From NCBI GenBank assembly GCA_944990035.1, contig CALYLX010000084.1:186001-250000 (forward strand): a stretch of 64,000 nt of DNA, in the 5' to 3' direction. The notes below the pieces were generated by a model. The model made no database searches and had not been told where the DNA came from. It saw only the letters and a list, made by a program, of their open reading frames with translations. The stretch comes from Clitopilus passeckerianus. Lineage: Eukaryota > Basidiomycota > Agaricomycetes > Agaricales > Entolomataceae. Position 1 is the first letter of the stretch. The number at the start of each line of letters is the position of its first letter. The position numbers were made by a program, and so were the translations under genes. Below, piece after piece: positions 10,173-22,344 of the stretch.

Positions 10173-13100
10173 CTATGCATGGAAAACCATGCCAGACGCT
10201 TCGGCCTGTTCTCTGCGAACAAATTGGTGTGCACCCGGTACCCAGACAAGATCGTCTGGGCGCGGCGGTGCAGTGGAGCCTGTTACAGGCATTCGTCGGC
10301 GATGGCCCCCCGCAGCGGGGAGAGCATCGCGGAGGCGTGTGGGGGCCTTGTCAGGTGGCCCACGTCGCCGTGTCTTCCTGGCTTTGGGAAACGGCGGTGG
10401 AGGCTGTTGCGAAGGAAACGCAAAAGTGGCAGGGTTGTTCTCAAGGAAGAACAAGAAAGACGACAGCTCCCGGCGCAAGCGCTGGTTGGGCCGTCGTTGG
10501 AAGTGCACGCACTGGTGAAGGATGTGTCCCCTCGTTTCCAGAATGCGCCAGTCGCATGCACACGCTGTCTCCCCACCCAGGTTGAAGCGTGCGCGGAATT
10601 CGCCAATGGGTGCATGACCCAGAACTGCGCGTGTAAGGCGCGCGGTATGCGCATTGGAAGAACCAACGCGACGTAGCCAAGGTCCACCTTTAATGTGTGT
10701 GGGCCTCAGGGAGGCACCTTTGTGTGTAAGGCGCAAGAAGTTGTTGCCAGAGTAAGAAGGCTGCTGCAGTAGACAAGTCCACTCATGCAACATTCTATCT
10801 ACAGCGCGTTTCCGGGCATACCCAAGGGATGTCCGGGGTTGGTTGCCAGCACCCACCCGCAAGCCAGTGGCCGCCAAGTGAGCACGGTGGTGGATGTCCC
10901 AGTTGAGTTTTGAAGGGACATGAACAAAGTGGACGCGCCTGTCGGCGTCGCCCGAGAACCAAGCACGTAGTTTGGAGCAAATGGACAGCGAGTGTCCTTG
11001 CCCAGAATGGAGAGACGGGTCCAAAGCCAACCGGATGGCTTTAGTCGAGTCTGAGAGCACAACTATTTTGACACAGTTGTTGCGCAGAACAGCCTTGCTT
11101 ATAGACAAGTCAATGGCTGCGAGTTCGGCATCATCAGAAAGGACTCTGCCTGATGCCATAGTGTATTCTTCCGGGCCAAAGGCGCCATGAAGGAGGGAGC
11201 AAGCAGCAACCGCTTGGTGCTTCCTGCTTTTGGGAACAGACGCGTCAGCTGCCACCAACACTGTAGTGTCAGACAGATCTGCATCAGCGCGAATCACATC
11301 CAAGTGGATGCGACGAGAATCAAGGGCATCCTTAGATGCTGCAATGACGGTGTCAAGTGTGACCCTGCCAGAGTGGGTATCCAACAGGCGAAGGCCTGGG
11401 ACCGCCTCACCATGGACAGGGTTGAGAGGCTCAGAGACGCGGACAGCATGTGCGTCAGAATCCACGACCGTAGAGAGCAAGTTGCCGCGCACGCGTCGCG
11501 ACAAGTTGGAGAGAGACGAAGGAAGACGCATTGTTCCTTTGTACAGCTGGTGCTTGTCACTAATGAGCGACAGCGTAGGGTGGTTGCCACTCAGGGTGCC
11601 AATACGCGCCTGGCCGCGTTCGACCAGTTTCCTGATGTGCAGATGAATGGGAGGGAGACCAGCGATAGACTCGGTCCCCCCACCCGGCGATGAGCGAAAG
11701 GCGCCAGTTATCCACCTAGCAGCCTGGAGTTGCATAGTGCGCAAGTGCGACATAGCAGTCTTGCACCTAGCACCTTTGTAGAACCAGAGGCCCACACCAT
11801 ACGTAGCGACTGGAAGGACGCACGCACGGTAGAGCAGCCGCTTCTGCATAGGGGTGATACCCCTTGATGAGTTACCAAGCATGATCATTGCCTTGACAGT
11901 GGTCAGAGCCTTGGTAGAGTAATACCTGACATGGTGGCTAAAGGATAGCGACCGGTCAAAGTAGAAGCCCAAGTAGCGCCAAACGCTCTTGGGTTGAAGT
12001 GGCGAATTGCCAGTATGTGGAGCAAAGCCCAAGTCAATGGCAGGATTGACATCGTTGTGCTTGCGAGAGAAGTGGAAGACCTCTGTCTTATCATGTTCCA
12101 AGACAAGGCCAAGTGCGGTAACAAGCTCTGTGATGACAGCATACGCTTGTTGGAGTAGGGTGATGTTCTCCCCAAAGGATGGCGACTGAACGATGAGTGA
12201 ACCATCATCCACATACGACATGAGTGTTGTAACGCCAGGAGCGATCCTGCGCTCAAACAGCCTCATCCCTGGCACCAAATAGAGCGCAGAGAGAAGAGGG
12301 GATAAAGCAGATCCTTGGCCAACACCAACATCTGCAGAATACTTGCTGGATTCTTCGCTGTTCCAGCTGTAGGATGTGTGTCTCCCAACAAGGTAAGACG
12401 CAAAGAAGTTGCAGACATCTGGCGCGAAGCCTAGTCTGCGCAGTATGCGTAGAAGCATGTCGTGGTTGAGAGAGGGGAAGAACTGAGCAAGGTCAAAAGC
12501 GACCACACTTGTCTTCAGCCCTCTAGCCCAGCCGGCCTTGACAATGTGAGTGAGATAAACACCCGCATCCTCAGTAGAGTGTTGGCGCACGCCTCCAAAC
12601 TGGTTGGGGTGGAACACGCCGAATTTCTGCGCTTCAAACTGCATTCTGTTTGCAAGCATCTTCTCAAAGAGTTTCCCCAGCGTGTTAAGCAACACAATAG
12701 GGCGGAACATCTTGGGAGTTGAATAGTGCGGTTTGCCAGGCTTTGGAACAATGGCAGAACGCGACTCTTTGAAGTGAGAGGGCCAGTGGCCCACCCGAAG
12801 GCAGGCATTGGCAATCTCGACGAATTTGGTAGCGATGACAGTGTCAGCGACCAAGGATTTGAGCTGATACCATGTGAGGTGATCAGGACCAGGAGCAGAA
12901 GTGTTTGAGCACTTTGCAAGTTCTTCTCTCAGCTCTTTAACACCAAAGTCCCACCACTCGCGCGGGGGGAGACTGAGGGACGTCGTCGAGCACAGAGGGG
13001 TCAACAGGGCGATCAGACGCCGAGTTGTATGTTGAATCAAGAGCAGCCCAAAGCGACTCCCAGGGAATTGCAAGGTTCACCATTGTGGCGAATGGCTTCG

Positions 13101-14265
13101 TGTGTAGGGAGCTCACGCTGTTTGGCCCAGCGCATAAGATCCCATGGACGCTTGTTGGTAGTAGCAATCGTCTGGATCCTACTATCAAAGAACTTGCGCT
13201 TGGCCACCTTGGTGGTCCTGCGGAACGCCTTGTAATCAGCGACCGCCCTGGAAGCGCGATACACTCTGACAGCCTCAGAGCACTCAGGATTCCACCAGGA
13301 CTTTGACTTGGTGGAGATGCGAGCAGTCTTTGAGTTGTTATCCCAAGACTGCTTAATAGCAGTTGCAACGGCGCCAGTGCAGCGTTCAATTGCTTCTGCT
13401 GTTGTGAGAGTGGATGTGTCCAATGCTCGCACAGAAGAGGACAGTTCCTTCAGGAACTCTTCCTCTCGCTCACTGCCCTTGGGCAGAGTGATGCGCTCAG
13501 CAGCCAGCTGCACAGGCTGGATACGGAGCGTGACGGTCAAGGGAGCGTGGTCAGAGGGTCCTTTCCACTCTGTGACCACGCTATGTGAAGTCCCTGCAGT
13601 GCGACCCACAGGGAGGAAGAATAGATCAATGACCGACGGCCTAAGGCTGCCAGCATGTGGGAAGTGAGTAGGAGTGCGTTCTGGTAGAACACTAGCCTCC
13701 AAACCCAGGTCGAGCGCAACATCACACAGTTCAGTTGCAACATGATTTGTAGAGTCATAGTCCGGATCCCAGACTGACGACTTGCAGTTGAAGTCCCCTG
13801 CCATGCAAAGCATGCTTGGGAGACGTGGAGCATTGTCACCCAACCAGCGAATGGCAGTACCATCCCCTGGGCTAGAGTAGACATTGGCGAAGTGTATTTG
13901 AGCACCTGCGCTCCCATACAATGTTGTGACCAACACATCATTGTGGTTGGCGAGTCAGTGCGAAATGCAGGCCGCATGCCTGCAAGACGCCTATGCACAA
14001 ACGTCATAACACGTGGGCGGTCGGTATCGGATGCTGGACGTCTAAACATGACCAGCCAGTCCGGATGAGTGGGAGCACCAATCACTGCCTCCCCTTCTGG
14101 GTTGGTAGTGGACACAGTGCGACGTATTAGCCTCCAGGGAGGCTCTTGTAGCAGGAGAACGTCAAAATCATTCTTACGCTCCTCCAAGAGTGATGACACA
14201 AGATCATAATTTCTATTCACATTCTGTGAGTAGAAGCGAAGCATAGATACATATTTGTGACGCAT
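10173..14265 (-). pseudogene. LINE ORF2 (endonuclease-RT-RNase H), full length with few frameshifts
   Basis: Reads from ATG 14265 to the stop at 10173, about 1,360 codons. Domains in order: APE-type endonuclease (LLQEPPW, GDFN, SDH), RT (DLAQFFPSLNHD, GQGSALSPLLSALY, YVDD), RNase H (ADASVPKS, ELAAIDL, LSDSTKAI) and a C-terminal CACDW..H..HQC zinc motif. Compared with U5, one G is missing near 13955, and single bases are gained near 13068 and 12965. The last two shift the frame only for about 100 bases. From about 12965 to the end the frame is open. The indels sit in short runs and may be base-call errors. Confidence 0.85.
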
Positions 14266-14273
14266 AAAGTAAT

Positions 14274-16660
14274 TTAAACGTGAGCAGTACGATCACCCAG
14301 AGCCGTCTGAATCGGTCTCCTCCTGGGTGGTTGAACATTAGCATAACTTTGCGGTGCTCTAGCAGAAAAGCGTACCGCATCGTTGACATCATACCGGCGC
14401 TGGATCCAGCCAGCGTCAAACCGGTGACGAGAGAAGGCGCACTTGGACGAATCCGCTGTGTGCGCCTTGCCGCAGTTGATGCACCTGGGTGCGTGTGGGC
14501 ACGGTTCGCCATCAGGAGTGGCGGGCACCGGGATTCGCATCAGGCTTCTCCCAACAGCAGTGGGAGAGCTTGCGATGATTCTGCGTGTCATGGCCATAGC
14601 CACAATGCGCGCAGGAGTTGTACTGCTGTCTGCAGGACGCAGTTGGGTGTCCCCAGGCCCAACAGCGTTGACACTGAGGACGCCAGCGTGAACACTGGCA
14701 GGGAGATGTTGCAGAGGCGACCACCAATGGACATCCTCTTGTTGGTAATAGACTTGAGGGCAGTACCAGACCTAGTGTCCCAGAAGTCGAAGAAAACAAC
14801 GCACATGTCATGCGAGCTGCTTGCACGATGAATACGCGGCTTTCCAGCAAGCTGGAGCGACGACGTAGTGGCATTTTGACGCAGGAGTGCCTCCATGGTG
14901 TCAGGAGTGACTGGAGTGCTCCCAACCGCACCAAAGGTGAAGTAGGGCACGCCAGTGATGCGAGCGTAGGAACGCGATGCAGGGACCTCTACATTCACGT
15001 TGACGATAGGCTGACCACCCTCAGTGAGAGGGTACCAGACACGTTGCACAGCGAGTCGGATGATGCCCAGATCGCTGTGGGTGGGTGTGTCACTGAAGTG
15101 GACAATGATAGCGTCACCCCTGCCGACTTCTGCATGGATGGCGTTGTTGCGAGAACCACCATTCGATAAACGGAGGTTGAGGGTGGAGACGGCCTGTTCA
15201 GGCGAGATGGGAAGAGGGGCAGGGATAGCATCGCTGCCGGTGCCTCTGCGCACATAAATGAAGCACTGTCTGCGCGATGGGCCGCGCGTAGTGGATTTGA
15301 GCTTCTGCTTCTTCTTTGAAGGAGAGGGAGCAGAGGGGAGGGGAGAGGACGCTGCCTTGCGCTTGTTGGCGTTAGAATTGTCCTTGAGTTGCGCTACTTC
15401 ATCCCAGGACAGTCCAGGGAGATGACGCGCGAGTTCAGCAAGTTCTGCGCATTGCTGCGCAGTCATGCCAACAGTAACCTCTGCAAAGCTGCGAGAGGTG
15501 GCGTTTACAGGCCTCCTAGGCGGCTGCGAGCGACAGAAGCGTAGGACGCCTTGGGAGCGCGCTGACGCTGTTGTGAGGGCTGCTGCTGCTGCTGAGACGC
15601 ATTAGCAGGCTTTGGCGCACGCACAGCATGCGGATTGGGCGCTACGCGGTGTAGCAGGCGCCTGGGGAGGCGGGCAAACCGGCGCTGGAATTGCATCCAG
15701 TTACCCGAATGGATCCGCTCTGGTTGCGGTTGGGAAGGGCAGCACCTGTGGCAACACCTGAGTCCGGTCCAGGGACCGGGTTGTCAGGTTGCTGAGATGT
15801 CGCAGTGGACTCCTGTCCCTCCATGGGAGCCGGAGATTTGTGACCAGTGGCAGTGTGTTCCGCGGGTCGGGAGAGGTAACCTGGGTCCTGGCGCCTTGGG
15901 AGGCGCTGGAGGAGGAGGGCGCCTGCTGGGGCAGAGGAGGCCGGTGCTACACCATGCCCACCTGCAGCAGCAGTGGAGGAAGCAGATGCCGCCTTTGCAG
16001 CACCTTTGGGAGCAGCGGTGCGCACAGGCGCTGCTGGGAGGGAGGGGACGGCAGGACAGCGTTCAATGCGTCCCTAACGCGTCGCACTTGAGCTAGAGAC
16101 CCTCATCTGCGCTGAGGTAGTCTGTAATGTGCACAGCTGCTGCCTGCGCAACTGTGGAGATAAGGGCGTCTGCAATGTACCTCGCTTGAAGTTCATCAAC
16201 AGCGCTAGGAGGACAGTGGTCCATCCATCCTTGCATCGTCACTAGAGCATCGGTAAGGGCCTCTACATCATCCCTGACGGCCGCCTCTGTAGCCTGTAAA
16301 GACAGGGTGTAAGAGTCCTTCTCATCATGACCAGGAAACAGAGACTTGAACTCTGTTTGGGTGGGGAGGCTGCCCTGGAGGCAGTCCTGGACTTGGGCTG
16401 CGCTACAGCAGCACCAGACGTGTTCTTCCTGCGCTTGTGCTCAGGGGAGGAAGGGCGGAAGGAGCAGGGCTCATCTGCATCGAAATCATCATCCTCATCC
16501 ATTGCTGGAGTAGGACGCTTATTTCTAGCGCCAGAGGGCCCTGGGTGTTTCTTCACCATCAAATGCGCCATAGTTGGTACCATGGCCTTTCTGAGGTGTG
16601 GATGGCGTTGGAGTTGGATCCGGTGGCCGGAGTCTTCTTGCTGCCTCCTGCACTACTCAT
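14274..16660 (-). pseudogene. LINE ORF1 of U1, several frameshifts
   Basis: Starts at ATG 16660 and ends at the stop in 14274-14276, eight bases before ORF2. Alignment by eye to the intact U5 ORF1 (803 residues) shows the same protein with many 1-2 base losses in G/C runs, for example near 14520, 14679, 15530 and 16540. The middle (15466-14690) stays in frame and carries the conserved RNA-binding core. The zinc knuckles (CQRCWAWGHPTASC, CAHCGYGH, CINCGKAHTADSSKC) are present but split between frames. Confidence 0.82.
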
Positions 16661-18297
16661 AGCGCAGACAGGCGGATGTACTGGAGAATAAAGCGGTGTG
16701 CAAGCTGCTGGAGGGCGAATTTGCGTCGCTGTTGTGGCTGTGATGTTGGTGGTAACAGATCAAAAGGGATGTTGAATAGTGCGGTTTGCCAGGCTTTGGA
16801 ACAATGGCAGAACGCGACTCTTTGAAGTGAGAGGGCCAGTGGCCCACCCGAAGGCAGGCATTGGCAATCTCGACGAATTTGGTAGCGATGACAGTGTCAG
16901 CGACCAAGGATTTGAGCTGATACCATGTGAGGTGATCAGGACCAGGAGCAGAAGTGTTTGAGCACTTTGCAAGTTCTTCTCTCAGCTCTTTAACACCAAA
17001 GTCCCACCACTCGCGGGGAGACTGAGGACGTCGTCGAGCACAGAGGGTCAACAGGGCGATCAGACGCCGAGTTGTATGTTGAATCAAGAGCAGCCCAAAG
17101 CGACTCAGGGAATTGCAAGGTTCACCATTGTGGCGAATGGCTTCGTGTGTAGCTCACGCTGTTTGGCCCAGCGCATAAGATCCCATGGACGCTTGTTGGT
17201 AGTAGCAATCGTCTGGATCCTACTATCAAAGAACTTGCGCTTGGCCACCTTGGTGGTCCTGCGGAACGCCTTGTAATCAGCGACCGCCCTGGCGCGATAC
17301 ACTCTGACAGCCTCAGAGCACTCAGGATTCCACCAGGACTTTGACTTGGTGGAGATGCGAGCAGTCTTTGAGTTGTTATCCCAAGACTGCTTAATAGCAG
17401 TTGCAACGGCGCCAGTGCAGCGTTCAATTGCTTCTGCTGTTGTGAGAGTGGATGTGTCCAATGCTCGCACAGAAGAGGACAGTTCCTTCAGGAACTCTTC
17501 CTCGCTCACTGCCCTTGGGCAGAGTGATGCGCTCAGCAGCCAGCTGCACAGGCTGGATACGGAGCGTGACGGTCAAGGAGCGTGGTCAGAGGGTCCTTTC
17601 CACTCTGTGACCACGCTATGTGAAGTCCCTGCAGTGCGACCCACAGGGAGGAAGAATAGATCAATGACCGACGGCCTAAGGCTGCCAGCATGTGAAGTGA
17701 GTAGGAGTGCGTTCTGGTAGAACACTAGCCTCCAAACCCAGGTCGAGCGCAACATCACACAGTTCAGTTGCAACATGATTTGTAGAGTCATAGTCCGGAT
17801 CCCAGACTGACGACTTGCAGTTGAAGTCCCCTGCCATGCAAAGCATGCTTGGGAGACGTGGAGCATTGTCACCCAACCAGCGAATGGCAGTACCATCCCT
17901 GGGCTAGAGTAGACATTGGCGAAGTGTATTTGAGCACCTGCGCTCCCATACAATGTTGTGACCAACACATCATTGTGGTTGGCGAGTCAGTGCGAAATGC
18001 AGGCCGCATGCCTGCAAGACGCCTATGCACAAACGTCATAACACGTGGGCGGTCGGTATCGGATGCTGGACGTCTAAACATGACCAGCCAGTCCGGATGA
18101 GTGGGAGCACCAATCACTGCCTCCCCTTCTGGGTTGGTAGTGGACACAGTGCGACGTATTAGCCTCCAGGGAGGCTCTTGTAGCAGGAGAACGTCAAAAT
18201 CATTCTTACGCTCCTCCAAGAGTGATGACACAAGATCATAATTTCTATTCACATTCTGTGAGTAGAAGCGAAGCATAGATACATATTTGTGACGCAT
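16653..18297 (-). pseudogene. U2 truncated ORF2 (endonuclease with chimeric tail), frameshifted
   Basis: ATG at 18297. It has the endonuclease motifs and then the first RT residues (SRSAIVPKPGKPHYS). It crosses the junction at 16767 and reads the 5' UTR of U1 as a tail ending CLRYE. Compared with U5 it has lost bases at about 17986, 17898, 17692, 17573, 17503, 17291, 17150 and near 17020, so the frame changes several times. Nearly all losses are in G or C runs or short dinucleotides. Confidence 0.8.
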
Positions 18298-18305
18298 AAA
18301 GTAAT

Positions 18306-20689
18306 TTAAACGTGAGCAGTACGATCACCCAGAGCCGTCTGAATCGGTCTCCTCCTGGGTGGTTGAACATTAGCATAACTTTGCGGTGCTCTAGCAGAAA
18401 AGCGTACCGCATCGTTGACATCATACCGGCGCTGGATCCAGCCAGCGTCAAACCGGTGACGAGAGAAGGCGCACTTGGACGAATCCGCTGTGTGCGCCTT
18501 GCCGCAGTTGATGCACCTGGGTGCGTGTGGGCACGGTTCGCCATCAGGAGTGGCGGGCACCGGGGGATTCGCATCAGGCTTCTCCCAACAGCAGTGGGAG
18601 AGCTTGCGATGATTCTGCGTGTCATGGCCATAGCCACAATGCGCGCAGGAGTTGTACTGCTGTCTGCAGGACGCAGTTGGGTGTCCCCAGGCCCAACAGC
18701 GTTGACACTGAGGACGCCAGCGTGAACACTGGCAGGGGAGATGTTGCAGAGGCGACCACCAATGGACATCCTCTTGTTGGTAATAGACTTGAGGGCAGTA
18801 CCAGACCTAGTGTCCCAGAAGTCGAAGAAAACAACGCACATGTCATGCGAGCTGCTTGCACGATGAATACGCGGCTTTCCAGCAAGCTGGAGCGACGACG
18901 TAGTGGCATTTTGACGCAGGAGTGCCTCCATGGTGTCAGGAGTGACTGGAGTGCTCCCAACCGCACCAAAGGTGAAGTAGGGCACGCCAGTGATGCGAGC
19001 GTAGGAACGCGATGCAGGGACCTCTACATTCACGTTGACGATAGGCTGACCACCCTCAGTGAGAGGGTACCAGACACGTTGCACAGCGAGTCGGATGATG
19101 CCCAGATCGCTGTGGGTGGGTGTGTCACTGAAGTGGACAATGATAGCGTCACCCTGCCGACTTCTGCATGGATGGCGTTGTTGCGAGAACCACCATTCGA
19201 TAAACGGAGGTTGAGGGTGGAGACGGCCTGTTCAGGCGAGATGGGAAGAGGGGCAGGGATAGCATCGCTGCCGGTGCCTCTGCGCACATAAATGAAGCAC
19301 TGTCTGCGCGATGGGCCGCGCGTAGTGGATTTGAGCTTCTGCTTCTTCTTTGAAGGAGAGGGAGCAGAGGGGAGAGGACGCTGCCTTGCGCTTGTTGGCG
19401 TTAGAATTGTCCTTGAGTTGCGCTACTTCATCCCAGGACAGTCCAGGGAGATGACGCGCGAGTTCAGCAAGTTCTGCGCATTGCTGCGCAGTCATGCCAA
19501 CAGTAACCTCTGCAAAGCTGCGAGAGGTGGCGTTTACAGGCCTCCTAGGCGGCTGCGAGCGACAGAAGCGTAGGACGCCTTGGGAGCGCGCTGACGCTGT
19601 TGTGAGGGCTGCTGCTGCTGCTGAGACGCATTAGCAGGCTTTGGCGCACGCACAGCATGCGGATTGGGCGCTACGCGGTGTAGCAGGCGCCTGGGGGGGC
19701 GGGCAAACCGGCGCTGGAATTGCATCCAGTTACCCGAATGGATCCGCTCTGGTTGCGGTTGGGAAGGGCAGCACCTGTGGCAACACCTGAGTCCGGTCCA
19801 GGGACCGGGTTGTCAGGTTGCTGAGATGTCGCAGTGGACTCCTGTCCCTCCATGGGAGCCGGAGATTTGTGACCAGTGGCAGTGTGTTCCGCGGGTCGGG
19901 GAGAGGTAACCTGGGTCCTGGCGCCTTGGGAGGCGCTGGAGGAGGAGGGCGCCTGCTGGGGCAGAGGAGGCCGGTGCTACACCATGCCCACCTGCAGCAG
20001 CAGTGGAGGAAGCAGATGCCGCCTTTGCAGCACCTTTGGGAGCAGCGGTGCGCACAGGCGCTGCTGGGAGGGAGGGACGGCAGGACAGCGTTCAATGCGT
20101 CCCTAACGCGTCGCACTTGAGCTAGAGACCCTCATCTGCGCTGAGGTAGTCTGTAATGTGCACAGCTGCTGCCTGCGCAACTGTGGAGATAAGGGCGTCT
20201 GCAATGTACCTCGCTTGAAGTTCATCAACAGCGCTAGGAGGACAGTGGTCCATCCATCCTTGCATCGTCACTAGAGCATCGGTAAGGGCCTCTACATCAT
20301 CCCTGACGGCCGCCTCTGTAGCCTGTAAAGACAGGGTGTAAGAGTCCTTCTCATCATGACCAGGAAACAGAGACTTGAACTCTGTTTGGGTGGGAGGCTG
20401 CCCTGGAGGCAGTCCTGGACTTGGGCTGCGCTACAGCAGCACCAGACGTGTTCTTCCTGCGCTTGTGCTCAGGGAGGAAGGGCGGAAGGAGCAGGGCTCA
20501 TCTGCATCGAAATCATCATCCTCATCCATTGCTGGAGTAGGACGCTTATTTCTAGCGCCAGAGGGCCCTGGGGTGTTTCTTCACCATCAAATGCGCCATA
20601 GTTGGTACCATGGCCTTTCTGAGGTGTGGATGGCGTTGGAGTTGGATCCGGTGGCCGGGAGTCTTCTTGCTGCCTCCTGCACTACTCAT
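18306..20689 (-). pseudogene. U2 ORF1, frameshifted
   Basis: Same protein as the intact 803-residue ORF1 of U5, from ATG 20689 to the stop at 18306. Losses in G/C runs near 18711, 19150, 19370, 19690, 19910, 20070, 20395 and 20475 split it into at least six frames. The zinc-knuckle end (PCPHAPRCINCGK...) is readable in frame from 18560 to 18306. I saw no base substitutions against U5 in the stretches compared. Confidence 0.8.
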
Positions 20690-20788
20690 AGCGCAGACAG
20701 GCGGATGTACTGGAGAATAAAGCGGTGTGCAAGCTGCTGGAGGGCGAATTTGCGTCGCTGTTGTGGCTGTGATGTTGGTGGTAACAGA

Positions 20789-22336
20789 TCAAAGGGATGT
20801 TGAATAGTGCGGTTTGCCAGGCTTTGGAACAATGGCAGAACGCGACTCTTTGAAGTGAGAGGGCCAGTGGCCCACCCGAAGGCAGGCATTGGCAATCTCG
20901 ACGAATTTGGTAGCGATGACAGTGTCAGCGACCAAGGATTTGAGCTGATACCATGTGAGGTGATCAGGACCAGGAGCAGAAGTGTTTGAGCACTTTGCAA
21001 GTTCTTCTCTCAGCTCTTTAACACCAAAGTCCCACCACTCGCGGGAGACTGAGGGACGTCGTCGAGCACAGAGGGTCAACAGGGCGATCAGACGCCGAGT
21101 TGTATGTTGAATCAAGAGCAGCCCAAAGCGACTCAGGGAATTGCAAGGTTCACCATTGTGGCGAATGGCTTCGTGTGTAGGGAGCTCACGCTGTTTGGCC
21201 CAGCGCATAAGATCCCATGGACGCTTGTTGGTAGTAGCAATCGTCTGGATCCTACTATCAAAGAACTTGCGCTTGGCCACCTTGGTGGTCCTGCGGAACG
21301 CCTTGTAATCAGCGACCGCCCTGGAAGCGCGATACACTCTGACAGCCTCAGAGCACTCAGGATTCCACCAGGACTTTGACTTGGTGGAGATGCGAGCAGT
21401 CTTTGAGTTGTTATCCCAAGACTGCTTAATAGCAGTTGCAACGGCGCCAGTGCAGCGTTCAATTGCTTCTGCTGTTGTGAGAGTGGATGTGTCCAATGCT
21501 CGCACAGAAGAGGACAGTTCCTTCAGGAACTCTTCCTCTCGCTCACTGCCCTTGGGCAGAGTGATGCGCTCAGCAGCCAGCTGCACAGGCTGGATACGGA
21601 GCGTGACGGTCAAGGAGCGTGGTCAGAGGGTCCTTTCCACTCTGTGACCACGCTATGTGAAGTCCCTGCAGTGCGACCCACAGGGAGGAAGAATAGATCA
21701 ATGACCGACGGCCTAAGGCTGCCAGCATGTGGGAAGTGAGTAGGAGTGCGTTCTGGTAGAACACTAGCCTCCAAACCCAGGTCGAGCGCAACATCACACA
21801 GTTCAGTTGCAACATGATTTGTAGAGTCATAGTCCGGATCCCAGACTGACGACTTGCAGTTGAAGTCCCCTGCCATGCAAAGCATGCTTGGGAGACGTGG
21901 AGCATTGTCACCCAACCAGCGAATGGCAGTACCATCCCCTGGGCTAGAGTAGACATTGGCGAAGTGTATTTGAGCACCTGCGCTCCCATACAATGTTGTG
22001 ACCAACACATCATTGTGGTTGGCGAGGTCAGTGCGAAATGCAGGCCGCATGCCTGCAAGACGCCTATGCACAAACGTCATAACACGTGGGCGGTCGGTAT
22101 CGGATGCTGGACGTCTAAACATGACCAGCCAGTCCGGATGAGTGGGAGCACCAATCACTGCCTCCCTTCTGGGTTGGTAGTGGACACAGTGCGACGTATT
22201 AGCCTCCAGGAGGCTCTTGTAGCAGGAGAACGTCAAAATCATTCTTACGCTCCTCCAAGAGTGATGACACAAGATCATAATTTCTATTCACATTCTGTGA
22301 GTAGAAGCGAAGCATAGATACATATTTGTGACGCAT
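20789..22336 (-). pseudogene. U3 truncated ORF2 (endonuclease), frameshifted
   Basis: ATG at 22336. Broken near 22210, 22165 and 21615 by single-base losses; the part from 21613 down is open to the junction. Because the junction here has one A fewer (GATCAAAGG), the frame meets TGA right at the breakpoint (PHYSTSL), so the 38-residue chimeric tail seen in U5 and U6 is not made. Without RT, at most a free endonuclease could be produced. Confidence 0.8.
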
Positions 22337-22344
22337 AAAGTAAT

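Larger units (their letters stand above)
9865..16767 (-). mobile_element. Full-length LINE U1, last (3'-most) unit of the array
   Basis: The only copy here with both ends: 5' end near 16767 (GATCTGTTACC on the minus strand), ORF1 16660-14274, ORF2 14265-10173, 3' UTR, and poly(A) tail seen as an 18-base T run at 9865-9882. Total about 6.9 kb. Its ORF1 and first third of ORF2 match the tandem units to its right, with differences that are nearly all 1-2 base indels. Its left flank (plus-strand ORF1) and right flank (ORF2 of unit U2) do not form a target duplication. Confidence 0.9.
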